Below are positions 39,195-48,641 of a stretch of 64,000 nt of DNA, piece by piece. How positions within the stretch are numbered: the stretch's first letter is position 1; each line of letters begins with the position of its first letter. The position numbers were made by a program, and so were the translations under genes. The notes beneath the pieces were generated by a model. The model did not search any database. It worked only from the letters and a program-made list of their open reading frames with translations, and was not told the DNA's origin. The stretch is from Francisella halioticida (GTDB taxonomy: Bacteria > Pseudomonadota > Gammaproteobacteria > Francisellales > Francisellaceae). Where the stretch lies: contig NZ_CP022132.1 in assembly GCF_002211785.1 (NCBI RefSeq), positions 62,001-126,000 of the forward strand, written 5' to 3'.

Positions 39195-39978
39195 TTTCTT
39201 TAACCAACTTTTTACCCTTAATAGGATTAAACATTATTGAGCTTAGAGATAAATGATTAGCTCCAGCTTGTATATATTTTTTAGCATCTTCAAGAGTATA
39301 GATACCCCCACCACCAATTATAGTAATGCTATCACCAAACTCTTCTCTAGCTTTTTTGATAGCTGGTAAACTGTACTCATGTAATGGATAGCCAGAAATA
39401 CCGCCTTTATCTGTAGGGATAGTATTACATAGATGAAATGTGGTAATACCTACTGCAAGATATTCTCTTATCTTCACATTATGATCTATAGTTGGAGGCA
39501 TCTTGATACTAATATTCCTACCTTCAAACAAAGATGCTAGCTCAACTGGAAAATCTACGATACTAGCATTTGGGCAACCTATATTTATCTCGATATTATT
39601 ATGATTGGCAAATTTTGGCAACTTTAAAGTTTCTGCAAAACTATGCCAGTCAGCTATTTCTAATGCTGCCAGTGATATTATATCTTGAGCTCTCTTAGGA
39701 GGATTTACATTTGCTAGTCCTGGATTACGTAAGCCAATTTTATTACGCCAAGAGTTTTTCTCTACTTTACGAATAGTTTTAATTGCTTGTTTGATAAGTC
39801 CCCAACGTCTATTTACTGTAAAAGAACCATAAACATTTGAAGTCTCTTTAAACTTAAGATATTTTCCAAATGGTGGTGAAATTATAATTTTTTTTAGATT
39901 ATGATTTTGCATAGATATAAAGCTAAAACATTTTGTAAATTTTAACATCTTATGCATTTTTTGCATAGTGCTATTCAA
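39175..39978 (-). CDS. pyrD: Dihydroorotate dehydrogenase-like flavoprotein
   Basis: TIM-barrel flavin enzyme of the DHOD family. Motifs: IEINIGCPNAS near residue 140, SIKMPPT, HLCNTIPTDKGGISGYPL with the D-K-G-G-x-S-G loop, and IIGGGGIYTLEDAKKYIQAG near 216, the phosphate-binding segment. 267 aa is shorter than class 1A/2 enzymes (310-340). The start is uncertain: TTG 39978, ATG 39966, 39948 and 39912 are possible and none has a good ribosome site. With pyrF nearby, a role in pyrimidine synthesis is likely, but a related oxidoreductase cannot be excluded. Confidence 0.75.
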   Translation of the reverse strand: MNSTMQKMHKMLKFTKCFSFISMQNHNLKKIIISPPFGKYLKFKETSNVYGSFTVNRRWGLIKQAIKTIRKVEKNSWRNKIGLRNPGLANVNPPKRAQDIISLAALEIADWHSFAETLKLPKFANHNNIEINIGCPNASIVDFPVELASLFEGRNISIKMPPTIDHNVKIREYLAVGITTFHLCNTIPTDKGGISGYPLHEYSLPAIKKAREEFGDSITIIGGGGIYTLEDAKKYIQAGANHLSLSSIMFNPIKGKKLVKEISNLSF

Positions 39979-40064
39979 ATAACCAGATTGACTTGATATA
40001 TGGATTCCCTTATATTTGTATTATGTATTTTAAATACGTAATTTAATTAAAAAAGGAGTCAACT

Positions 40065-40406
40065 ATGACGGAATTTGTAAATTTTATTGAAGATGCTGAT
40101 TTTAACCAAAACAAAGTTATTATAAAAAAGCTAATAGAAACACCCTTAGCTAAAGAAATGCAAGTAAGCATACCAAAAGATATAACGATGAAAGAACATG
40201 CTGCTCCACACCCTATAACTATTATGCTAATTAAAGGAGATCTTAATTTTTATATAAATGAGAAAAAGCATAATCTAAAAATTGGTGACTTAGTTTACCT
40301 AGACCCAAATACTATGCATAGTTTACATGCCATAGAAAATAGCATTATCCGTCTATCATTAGCAAAAGTTGACTCCATTCAACACGTTAAAAAAATAGTA
40401 GGTTAA
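40065..40406 (+). CDS. Cupin-domain protein
   Basis: 113 aa single cupin barrel. Motif 1-like KEHAAPHPITIMLIKGDLNF at residues 46-65 and motif 2-like GDLVYLDPNTMHSLHA near 84 with potential metal ligands (two His in motif 1, one in motif 2). AAAGGAG stands 8 nt before the ATG. Lies between pyrD and pyrF, on the opposite strand. Substrate unknown. Confidence 0.75.
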   Translation: MTEFVNFIEDADFNQNKVIIKKLIETPLAKEMQVSIPKDITMKEHAAPHPITIMLIKGDLNFYINEKKHNLKIGDLVYLDPNTMHSLHAIENSIIRLSLAKVDSIQHVKKIVG

Positions 40407-40418
40407 AGCTTTCTTTTT

Positions 40419-41051
40419 TTATAAACTAAACTCTTTTAGCTTCTCAACGATATTTTCAGCACGAAGCAATGGTCTACCTACAATGATGTAATCAACTCCG
40501 AGATTTTTAGCCTTTTTAGGAGTTAAAGCATCAAAATGATCATCACTTAAATCACTATCAAGCCTTACACCTGGGACATATAGCTTAACTTTATTCCCAG
40601 ATTTAGCTCTGACATCTGCAACTAAATGTGGATGACATATAAAGTTTTCCACACCTAAATTCACACATCTTTCAAATTTCGTTAAGCTATCTGCTTTATC
40701 AAAATTAGCATCACTACTTAGTGTAATCACAGCTAACGGGATAGCTTGTGTATCGGCACTAAGAGCTGCTTTAACCATTTCATCACTCGCCGTACCATGA
40801 AATGTGAAGTACTTAAAATTTGGAATAGATTTTGAATAATTTTCTATCGCAGTCTTAACAGTATTTGGAATATCATGAAACTTAAAATCTAAGAAAATAT
40901 CTTTATCTCCAACTAATTCATGAATTTCTTTAAAAGAGAGTGTTGAACATAAAATATGACCAATTTTAACACAGTCAACATACTTTGAAACAGATGCTGT
41001 TTTCTCTAAATCAGCTTTAGAAATACCATCTGCTGAGAACATTATTTTCAT
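40419..41051 (-). CDS. pyrF: Orotidine 5'-phosphate decarboxylase
   Basis: Last step to UMP. The catalytic D-x-K-x-x-D is visible in FLDFKFHDIPNTV; the phosphate site is in VPGVRLDSD and YIIVGRPLL near the end. I start at ATG 41051 (MKIMFSADGISKADLEK); a start at 41075 would add MINLLRNL ahead of the usual N-terminus. 210 aa, normal. Convergent with the cupin gene. Confidence 0.92.
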   Translation of the reverse strand: MKIMFSADGISKADLEKTASVSKYVDCVKIGHILCSTLSFKEIHELVGDKDIFLDFKFHDIPNTVKTAIENYSKSIPNFKYFTFHGTASDEMVKAALSADTQAIPLAVITLSSDANFDKADSLTKFERCVNLGVENFICHPHLVADVRAKSGNKVKLYVPGVRLDSDLSDDHFDALTPKKAKNLGVDYIIVGRPLLRAENIVEKLKEFSL

Positions 41052-41138
41052 TAAATTTCTCAAAAGATTAATCAATATTGAAACTATATATTAGTTTAAT
41101 TTGTACTGATAGTAAACTATATTTTAATTTTGTTCTTA

Positions 41139-41681
41139 CTACTTAGATTTTTTAATATTTTGTAAACTACTAGCTATTAAATTTAAATAGTTAGGATCTT
41201 GAGGAATTCCTTGTATATGCTGCTTCTTAGCAAGCTTTCTAAGTTGTGATACTAGGTTTTTATCTTTTTTAATTGATTCAATATTTCTGCTTATTGCTGG
41301 GTATAATTGTACATTAACTTTTTTAATTTTATCACGATAGTTAGTCAAACAATCTGAACCTTGCTGCTCAAGCTGCTGTTGAGTGGCATTATTTATATAA
41401 TAGTTTTCTATCTGCTTAGACAAATCCATTTGTAGCTGAATGAATGTTAAAAATGAATTTCTTTCCAGCTCATTTTGCTTAGCTAATTTTTTAGCAATCT
41501 GTAGCACTCGTATCTCTTGATTGGCATCATATATGTGGCTCTTAAGCTTTAGCTTACATACCCCAACACCTTGCATTAATGCTGCTCTTTGCATCAAAAG
41601 GTCAAGGGGTTTATCTACCCCTGCATAACAAAAACTAAGCATTACGAAAAATAATGCTAATATTTTCAGTGACTTATTCAT
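41139..41681 (-). CDS. Periplasmic chorismate mutase (AroQ gamma type)
   Basis: Converts chorismate to prephenate outside the cytoplasm. Signal peptide MNKSLKILALFFVMLSFCYA, then the AroQ core LLMQRAALMQGVGVCKLKLK, the E-x-x-V-L stretch (QEIRVLQIAKK) and FLTFIQLQMDLSKQIE, matching the Arg/Lys/Glu/Gln active-site pattern of exported chorismate mutases. 180 aa. Gamma AroQ enzymes are found in several intracellular pathogens; their role is unknown. It lies downstream of a possible SOUL-protein promoter region, divergent from it. Confidence 0.8.
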   Translation of the reverse strand: MNKSLKILALFFVMLSFCYAGVDKPLDLLMQRAALMQGVGVCKLKLKSHIYDANQEIRVLQIAKKLAKQNELERNSFLTFIQLQMDLSKQIENYYINNATQQQLEQQGSDCLTNYRDKIKKVNVQLYPAISRNIESIKKDKNLVSQLRKLAKKQHIQGIPQDPNYLNLIASSLQNIKKSK

Positions 41682-41818
41682 ACTTTAATCTCCATTATAT
41701 TTTAAATTCTGCTCAAGCTGTAGTTTAAAACAAACTTTACAAAATTTTAACTCTTTTCTACATGTATTGTGGTTTATTAATATAAATATCTTTTACAAAA
41801 AAATAGAGGGTACAAGAT

Positions 41819-42166
41819 ATGTTAAAAAAATCACTTTCAATAGCTTCAGCCCTAGCGTTATCATCTTGTAGTATCTTAGGTATAAATAGTATTCCTCAAG
41901 CCAAATATACAAATGTCAAAAAAGATAATAATTTCTCAGTGAGGGTTTATGCACCAGTTACAGAAGCTCAAGTAACAGTTCAAGACTCTAGTTATAAATC
42001 AGCTGTAAACAAAGGGTTTGGTTACTTATTTAAATATATAACTGGTGCAAATATAATCAAGCAAGATATTCAAATGACCGCACCCGTAATCATAAAAGGT
42101 GGTGATAAGATTTGGACTATAGCTTTTTCTGAGGACATTATAATTTTTTTTAATGCTTCAAAGTAG
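41819..42166 (+). pseudogene. SOUL heme-binding-family lipoprotein, C-terminally truncated
   Basis: Lipobox-like LALSSCS near residue 14 suggests a lipoprotein. The SOUL-domain start is clear: YTNVKKDNNFSVRVYAPVTE, then KGFGYLFKYITGAN and IQMTAPVI. After KIWTIAF (about 42130), where SOUL proteins continue V-M-P-x-x-Y, the frame runs into unrelated sequence and stops. The partner across the junction is the 3' end of a convergent gene, so both lost their ends in one deletion. Confidence 0.75.
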
Positions 42167-42399
42167 CTAAAGACGTCATCTTCATTTTTTAAACTATATA
42201 CTCCACTATCATCAGCTAATAAACAAAAACCATTTTCTAACAAATTTAAGTCGTGATACCTTGCATTATATATTTCTGTAGGTATTTTTTTTAGCCCATC
42301 TATTTCATCGTTATTTTTATAGTAAAGAGCTTCCTTTTCTATATATCCTATATCAGCTGCTACTTTTTTATCGGTTATTTTTTGATATAAATTAAACAT
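42132..42399 (-). pseudogene. N-terminal fragment of an unrecognised gene
   Basis: The minus strand from ATG 42399 reads MFNLYQKITDKKVAADIGYI, IDGLKKIPTEIYNARYHDLN, ENGFCLLADDSGVYSLKNED, then FEALKKI before the junction with the SOUL gene (about 42131-42145). Beyond it the frame is only the antisense of the SOUL gene. An AGGAG-like site precedes the start. Family not recognised. The LysR pseudogene upstream on the same strand might have regulated it. Confidence 0.5.
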
Positions 42400-42539
42400 G
42401 ATTATCTCCTATTTCTTAATGCCATATTGGGCTAATTAGATTTTTGTTTAATGAAACTTTAAGTCCAATTGAATAATATTAGATTGACCTAATGAAAGGA
42501 AATTAAACTTTTTAATGGCATCATAAGAAAAAAATATAT

Positions 42540-43427
42540 CTATTTTATACAAGTAGTTAATAAATAAGATTGGCGCAATTTATTAGCGATAGGAGATAAC
42601 TCTTCAATTGAGTTACAGACAAGGTTTAGAGGCTTTTCAACAGGCAAAGATTTTATATTTATAGGTTTAACTCTGCTGAATTTTTCAATATTATTATTGA
42701 AAATTCCCACTATGGAAATACCAAGATTATTTTGTACTGCTTTATAAACACCATCAGAGCTATTCACATAAAATAAATTTGATGTTGGATTTATAACATA
42801 AGTTTCTAGATATTTTCGTGGTTCAGAACCAGCTTCTCCCAAGATAATAGTTTCATTGTTTAAATCAGATAATGTAATATCCTTCTTATGGAGTAGTGGA
42901 TGTATTTCTGAAGCAATTAAATATAATGAATAAGTATCTACTACTTCAACAGATAAGGCCTGATTTGGAGCAGCGCTCATTATTGCTAAATATAATTCGT
43001 AATTTTTAATGGAATTTATTAGTGCTTCACGTGATAAAACCTGTAAATCAATAGTAACTTTGGGATGGTATAATTGAACATTCTTTAAAATACTTAATAA
43101 ATAATCTAAACAACTAGATGGAATACCTATAGCTAAATTACCTTGTAGAGAATGCTGAAACTCATCAATAAACTGTGAAAAAGACTCTAAATTACTATAT
43201 GTTTTTTGTGGTTTTTGGTAAATAGTTCTACTTGATGGAGTTAGTTGAATTTTTTTGTCTGATCTAAGTGAAAAAAGCTTTGTTCCAATTTGATATTCAA
43301 GCTTTTTCATCTGTATTGAAATAGCCGGTTAGGTAGTATATAAAAATTGCGCTGCTTTAGTGAAATTTGAGAATTTCACTAAAGCCATAAAAATTTGTAA
43401 TTGTTTTAAAGAAAAATGAAAATTCAT
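42540..43427 (-). pseudogene. LysR-type transcriptional regulator with one nonsense codon
   Basis: A 296-codon frame from ATG 43427 begins NFHFSLKQLQIFMALVKFSN with the winged HTH FTKAAQFLYTT, stop, PAISIQMKKLEYQIGTKLF. The stop (TAA; plus TTA at 43329-43331) replaces what family patterns predict as Gln (T-Q-P-A-I-S), a C-to-T change. The effector-binding half (GNLAIGIPSS...) is intact. A restart at ATG 43310 would lack the recognition helix. Confidence 0.85.
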
Positions 43428-43530
43428 AAAATTGAGTCTAGCAGTTTTTTTAAAAAAACAAATGTAAAAAGATGGCTAAGATATTTTATTTTTCTCTTAG
43501 GAAAGAGTTACAAAAAATTATATTTTATCA

Positions 43531-43977
43531 AGCATCATAAAACATTTATCTATACCGTATAAATATTATATAGGAACTGTAATTGCAGGTATAGCACCTC
43601 TAAGCTTATATGTAATAATAAAACTAACACAGATAAATGGTTTTGTGGATGGTAACTGGATGTTTGTTTATTTCTTCTTTGGGGCTTTAGCTGAGCTTTT
43701 AGTTGCAGCAGTAGGATTCCCACTAATAGCGATTTATTTTAGAAAAAGTAACATTGGGTATGGGTTTCTTTATGCTTGCAATAGCTCTAGGAGGAGCATT
43801 ATTTGGTAAATTAGGTCAGCTTGTTGTATACCTAATGGTAAGATTGATCCTATGGTAAGTTTGAGTATTTATGAAAACTATTTTTTATGGTTAGGAGTAG
43901 TTACTATTATCTTAGGAATTATATATAGTGTAGTAGCCAAGATTGTGACTGCTATAGCTAACAGATATGATATTTAG
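43531..43977 (+). pseudogene. POT/PTR2-type peptide transporter, C-terminal remnant
   Basis: Frame SIIKHLSIPYKYYIGTVIAG, then DGNWMFVYFFFGALAELLVA with G-F-P-L-I-A-I-Y, followed after frame changes near 43750 and 43830 by LGMGFFMLAIALGGALFGKL and ENYFLWLGVVTIILGIIYSV ending NRYDI-stop. W-x-x-x-Y-F-x-x-G-x-x-E-x-L is the helix-10 region of proton-dependent oligopeptide transporters. The 5' part is missing. Confidence 0.55.
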
Positions 43978-43992
43978 TTAGGGTAAATAAGT

Positions 43993-45072
43993 TTATAATC
44001 TTTTTGTAATTTCATCTGTAAACTCTTGCGTAGAAGTAAGCTTAGTTCCTTGAGTATAGATATCTTGAGTTCTAAATTTATCTTCAAGAGTTATGTTAAT
44101 AGCATTAGCAATAGCTTCAGCTTCTGATACTAATCCAAATGAATAAGAAAGCATTAGTGATGCTGATAATATTTGTGCAATAGGATTTGCTTTACCTTGG
44201 CCCTTGATATCGTATGCAGAGCCTCCAGATGGTTCATAAAGACCAAAACCATCTTTATTTAAGCTGATAGATGGTACTAGGCCAATTGAGCCAGGTAATA
44301 CAGAAGCAAGATCTGAAATAATATCACCAAACAAATTACCTGTAACCATAACATCAAATTGGCTTGGATTTAGTACCATTTGCATAGCACAGTTATCAAC
44401 ATACATATGATTAACAGTTACACCTGGGTAATCTTTAGCTACTTCATTAACTATATTTCTCCATAGCCTTGATGTATCAAGTACATTTGCTTTATCCACA
44501 GAAGTTAACCTTCCTGAGCGTTGAGTAGCCCTTTCAAATGCCTGTATGACAATGTTTCTAATTGTGTGCTCATCATATTCGGCTATATCAGTAGCACATC
44601 TTGTACCAGCTTCATCAGTAAAAGTTCTATGCTCACCAAAGTAGATATCTCTTGATAGTTCTCTAAAGATCTCAATATCAGTACCATTAGCTATACGATT
44701 ATCTTTCAAAGGACATGCTTCTTTTAAAGATGAGAAAATTTGGCTAGGACGGATGTTGATATTAAAACCAAAATGCTTTCTAAGCGCTAAAATACTATTA
44801 GCTTCACAGCCTTGCCATTTTTCTTCATTTTGAGCTTCAACAGGTCCACCGACGGATCCAAAAAGAATAGCATCAGAGTTCTTACATACTTTTAAGGTCT
44901 CTTCTGGACAGTGATCTTTATACTTATCATATGCACCACCACCAATCAGAGCCGCTGTATAATTAAATTTATGATTGTGTTTTTTAGCTATGGCATCAAG
45001 AACCTTAATTGCAGACTCCATTACCTCAGAGCCAATTCCATCACCAGCCAATATAGCAATATTTTTTTCCAT
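43993..45072 (-). CDS. leuB: 3-isopropylmalate dehydrogenase
   Basis: Oxidative decarboxylation in leucine synthesis. Motifs: ILAGDGIGSEVM, RELSRDIYFGEH, and the metal/NAD segment GNLFGDIISDLASVLPGSIG. 359 aa from ATG 45072 (MEKNIAIL). A TTG at 45096 would start eight residues earlier and overlap leuD; I prefer 45072, one nucleotide after the leuD stop. Last gene of the ilvE-leuA-leuC-leuD-leuB operon. Confidence 0.96.
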   Translation of the reverse strand: MEKNIAILAGDGIGSEVMESAIKVLDAIAKKHNHKFNYTAALIGGGAYDKYKDHCPEETLKVCKNSDAILFGSVGGPVEAQNEEKWQGCEANSILALRKHFGFNINIRPSQIFSSLKEACPLKDNRIANGTDIEIFRELSRDIYFGEHRTFTDEAGTRCATDIAEYDEHTIRNIVIQAFERATQRSGRLTSVDKANVLDTSRLWRNIVNEVAKDYPGVTVNHMYVDNCAMQMVLNPSQFDVMVTGNLFGDIISDLASVLPGSIGLVPSISLNKDGFGLYEPSGGSAYDIKGQGKANPIAQILSASLMLSYSFGLVSEAEAIANAINITLEDKFRTQDIYTQGTKLTSTQEFTDEITKRL

Positions 45073-45073
45073 T

Positions 45074-45643
45074 TTAGCATCTTCTTGATTGTTCAAATTG
45101 TTTGATTAGATCTAGCTTTTCGATAAGGTAAGTCATATCATCAAGTCCTTTGATAAGACAATCTTTACGAAAATGATCGTAATCAAAGCTATAATTATTT
45201 CCATCATCAGAAACAGTTTGATTTTCCAGATCAACAGTTATACCAAATTCTGGATCCTCAGCCTTGTCACATAAGTCTTTAACAATATCTTTATTTAGAG
45301 AAATTAATAATAAGCCATTTTTAGCAGCATTATTGAAGAATATGTCAGAAAAAGATTGTGCAATTATTACCCTGATACCTGCCTGAGTAAGAGCCCAAAC
45401 AGCATGTTCTCGAGACGATCCGCAACCAAAGTTATTTCCAGCAATCAATATTTGTGAGTTAGAATATTTTGGATTATTGAAAATAAAATTACTATCCTTT
45501 TCTTTTAAATTGTGAAATAGACTTTTACCATAACCATCCTTTGTTATTTGAGTTAGAAAGTTAGCAGGAAGAATCATGTCCGTATCAATATCACTCAACC
45601 ACAAAGGAATTGCACTTGATGTTAATTTTTTAAAAGCTTGCAT
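45074..45643 (-). CDS. leuD: 3-isopropylmalate dehydratase small subunit
   Basis: Swivel domain of isopropylmalate isomerase; pairs with Leu[16 protein letters not shown] and the conserved [16 protein letters not shown] are present. 189 aa. Lies 17 nt after leuC and 1 nt before leuB. Confidence 0.96.
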   Translation of the reverse strand: MQAFKKLTSSAIPLWLSDIDTDMILPANFLTQITKDGYGKSLFHNLKEKDSNFIFNNPKYSNSQILIAGNNFGCGSSREHAVWALTQAGIRVIIAQSFSDIFFNNAAKNGLLLISLNKDIVKDLCDKAEDPEFGITVDLENQTVSDDGNNYSFDYDHFRKDCLIKGLDDMTYLIEKLDLIKQFEQSRRC

Positions 45644-45660
45644 TTCTTATAACTCCTTAT

Positions 45661-47058
45661 TTATAGTTTATCAACACTGCAAATTTCACCCATAACAGCA
45701 CTAGCAGCAACTGTTTGTGGTGATGCAAGATGAGTTATACTTCCTTTACCTTGACGGCCTATAAAATTTCTATTTGATGTACTAATGCATCTTTGTCCTT
45801 CAGGAACTTTATCATCATTCATTGCTACACACATTGAACAGCCAGGCATTCTAAACTCAGCTCCAGCATCTGTGAAAATCTTATCTAAGCCTTCTGATAT
45901 CACGATATTTCTTACCTGCTCAGAGCCAGGAACTATATACATAGTAACATTTTTAGCTATTTTTCTTCCCTTTAGTATTTCAGCCACAGCGCGCATATCT
46001 TCTATACGAGCATTAGTACAACTACCTACAAATGCCCATTGAATTTCTTTACCAAGTATATTTTCATCAGCATTAAGCTTAGTATAGTCATAGGCTTGTT
46101 GGGCTAGTTTATGTTGGTGAGTTGGGATATCTTTAAGGTTTGGTATTTTAGCTGATACATTTATTGCATGCTGAGGGTTTATTCCCCATGTTATCATTGG
46201 CTCAAGATTTTCAATATCAACAGTTATAGTTTTATCATAATGAGCATTTTCATCGCTTACAATACTATTCCAATGATCTATAGCCTTATCAAAATCCTCT
46301 CCTTGAGGAGCATATTTTTTCCCTTTTAGATATGCAAAGGTTTTTTCATCTGGAGAAATTAAGCCTGCTCTTGCACCACATTCTATAGACATATTACATA
46401 GAGTCATGCGCTCTTCCATAGACATATCTTTGATAACCTGACCAACATATTCTATAATATGACCGCCAGCACCACCAATACCAATATTAGCGATTAGCTT
46501 CATTATAATATCTTTAGCCGTTGCTAAATCTGAAGGCTTGCCTGTGAACTCAACCTTCATTGTCTTTGGTTTATACTGTAATATACAGTTTGTAGCAAGT
46601 ACATGGCCAACTTCAGATGTTCCTACACCAAAGGCTAAAGTACCAAACGCTCCATGCGTTGCCGTATGAGAGTCACCACATACAAGAGTAGTACCTGGTA
46701 AAGTAAATCCAAGTTCTGGCCCTATTACGTGAACAATACCTTGATGCTGACTTTCAAAGTCATAGAAATCAATACCAAATTCCTTGGCATTACTACGTAG
46801 CTTTTCAATTTGAGTTTGAGCAACCTTATCTTTCATCTCTAAGCGATTAATAGGTGAGGTTGAGACACTATGATCCAAAGTAGCAATAATAGATTTAGTA
46901 TTATTTATACTGGCGCCTAACTCTTTTATTTTATCAAATGCTTGAGCTGAAGTTACTTCATGCATCAGCATTCTATCTATATATAATATATCTGGAAAAT
47001 TGGGTATTTGTTTTACTACATGAGCATCCCAAATTTTATCTATAATATTTTTTTTCAT
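45661..47058 (-). CDS. leuC: 3-isopropylmalate dehydratase large subunit
   Basis: Aconitase-family 4Fe-4S enzyme interconverting 2- and 3-isopropylmalate. Cluster ligands are seen in VGSCTNARIEDM and PGCSMCVAMNDD; substrate/cluster region VCGDSHTATHGAFG. 465 aa. One nucleotide separates it from leuA. Confidence 0.97.
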   Translation of the reverse strand: MKKNIIDKIWDAHVVKQIPNFPDILYIDRMLMHEVTSAQAFDKIKELGASINNTKSIIATLDHSVSTSPINRLEMKDKVAQTQIEKLRSNAKEFGIDFYDFESQHQGIVHVIGPELGFTLPGTTLVCGDSHTATHGAFGTLAFGVGTSEVGHVLATNCILQYKPKTMKVEFTGKPSDLATAKDIIMKLIANIGIGGAGGHIIEYVGQVIKDMSMEERMTLCNMSIECGARAGLISPDEKTFAYLKGKKYAPQGEDFDKAIDHWNSIVSDENAHYDKTITVDIENLEPMITWGINPQHAINVSAKIPNLKDIPTHQHKLAQQAYDYTKLNADENILGKEIQWAFVGSCTNARIEDMRAVAEILKGRKIAKNVTMYIVPGSEQVRNIVISEGLDKIFTDAGAEFRMPGCSMCVAMNDDKVPEGQRCISTSNRNFIGRQGKGSITHLASPQTVAASAVMGEICSVDKL

Positions 47059-47059
47059 G

Positions 47060-48640
47060 TTATCTCCTATAATTTATTTCTACATATAATTTATTCGTAG
47101 CCATGATTAGGGCTTTAAGTGTAGATATTTCTATATCTTGATCGATAGCAATACCTTCAAAAGTAGGACTATTATCACCAGCCTTAATTATAATTGTGCT
47201 TTCAGATTTAGAGTTAATACCATCATCTTTTAATGATCTAGAGAAATAATCTGAAATATTTACTTCAGGTATATACTCTTGGATCCCTTTCAGTAAGGCT
47301 GATAAAGCGGAGTTTTCACTATTATCAACTATTCTATAATTTTCATTACCAAAGAAGTTACCTTTAAGCTCAATATATGTTTCACCATTGGATTTTCCAT
47401 AGTTAATACTTGTGGCATTGATAGGTGATTTAATTTGTTTATAAGCAGTGATTAATTCTTCATCGGTGATACCTTTTCTACGCTCATTGTAAATATCTTT
47501 TATTTGTTGAGCAATTTTTGCTTTTTCTTTATCATCACAAACATAACCATTTTCTTCAATAATTTTTTTGGCATGATTTCCTCCAGAAAGAGGACCAAAT
47601 ACAAAGCTAATCTCATTACCAACAGATTCTGGATGAAATGGCTGGTATGCTAATGGATTGTTCAATATTGCATTAGTATGCCCACCAGACGTATGTCTAG
47701 CTGAGTTAAGACCTGTAATAGGGTAGTGAGGTTGTCTAGATAGCATTTTTTCACCAATGAAATCAGAAATAGCTTTAAAGCTATAAATATCAATATCATT
47801 GTAGTAATGGCAGTTTTTTTGTTTGCCAAAAAGATTTATAAACATAATACATTGCTCTAAAGAAGCATTACCAGCTCTTTCACCAACACCATTGATAGAA
47901 CCTTCTACCTGTGTTGCAGGCCCATCAAAGACTGCATTCATAGAGTTTTCTAATGCTAAGCCTAGGTCATTGTGACAATGTGCAGACCAGATTATATCTT
48001 TGTCAGGAAATTCTTCTTTGATAATTTTTGCATGTTTAGACATATTTGTAACAAAGTAGTTACTACCCTCTCTCTCGCATGAACCACCAATAGTGTCTGG
48101 ACAGTTAATTATAGTTGCTCCAGCTGATATTGAGGCTCTAAAAACATCTGTAACATAGTCAAAAGTATCACCAAGCTTAGAGTATCCCTCACCAGTAAAT
48201 TCGACTTCAAACCCCTCATCACTAGCAAGCTTAACTAGCTCATAGGCATTTTTGATATTTTGTTCATTATCATTTTTGCTCCCTAAGCTTGCTTGAGCCA
48301 GGTTAGGATCTACAGGTAAGTAAATATGTACCCTTGCTTTACCTATTTCTAGAGAAGGGCGTAGCGCATCCATAGTGATCTCTACTTGATTTTTACGTAA
48401 CTGACATAATCCTGCAATAGTCATATTTGATTTTTTTTCGGCCATTCTCTTTGAAATAGTATTCACTATTTTAAAATCGGTGTTACTTGCTGAAGGAAAG
48501 CCTGCTTCAAGAATATCAATGTGTAACTTATCTGCTAGATCAGCATATGTGATATTATCTTCAAAAGACATACCTGCTCCTGGAGATTGTTGACCATCTC
48601 TAAGAGTTGTGTCAAGTATATAAATTTTTTTCTTATCCAT
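47060..48640 (-). CDS. leuA: 2-isopropylmalate synthase
   Basis: First committed step of leucine synthesis. HMGL-type TIM barrel opening ILDTTLRDGQQSPGAGMSFE, metal-binding HCHNDLGLALEN and GERAGNASLEQ; the C-terminal LeuA dimer/regulatory domain follows the linker. 526 aa. Starts 1 nt after ilvE, so it is coupled. Confidence 0.96.
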   Translation of the reverse strand: MDKKKIYILDTTLRDGQQSPGAGMSFEDNITYADLADKLHIDILEAGFPSASNTDFKIVNTISKRMAEKKSNMTIAGLCQLRKNQVEITMDALRPSLEIGKARVHIYLPVDPNLAQASLGSKNDNEQNIKNAYELVKLASDEGFEVEFTGEGYSKLGDTFDYVTDVFRASISAGATIINCPDTIGGSCEREGSNYFVTNMSKHAKIIKEEFPDKDIIWSAHCHNDLGLALENSMNAVFDGPATQVEGSINGVGERAGNASLEQCIMFINLFGKQKNCHYYNDIDIYSFKAISDFIGEKMLSRQPHYPITGLNSARHTSGGHTNAILNNPLAYQPFHPESVGNEISFVFGPLSGGNHAKKIIEENGYVCDDKEKAKIAQQIKDIYNERRKGITDEELITAYKQIKSPINATSINYGKSNGETYIELKGNFFGNENYRIVDNSENSALSALLKGIQEYIPEVNISDYFSRSLKDDGINSKSESTIIIKAGDNSPTFEGIAIDQDIEISTLKALIMATNKLYVEINYRR

Positions 48641-48641
48641 A

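Noticed and set aside
42070-42131. C-terminal part of the minus-strand frame at 42070-42399
   Set aside because: It is the antisense of the SOUL gene; only the part above about 42131 belongs to the original minus-strand gene.
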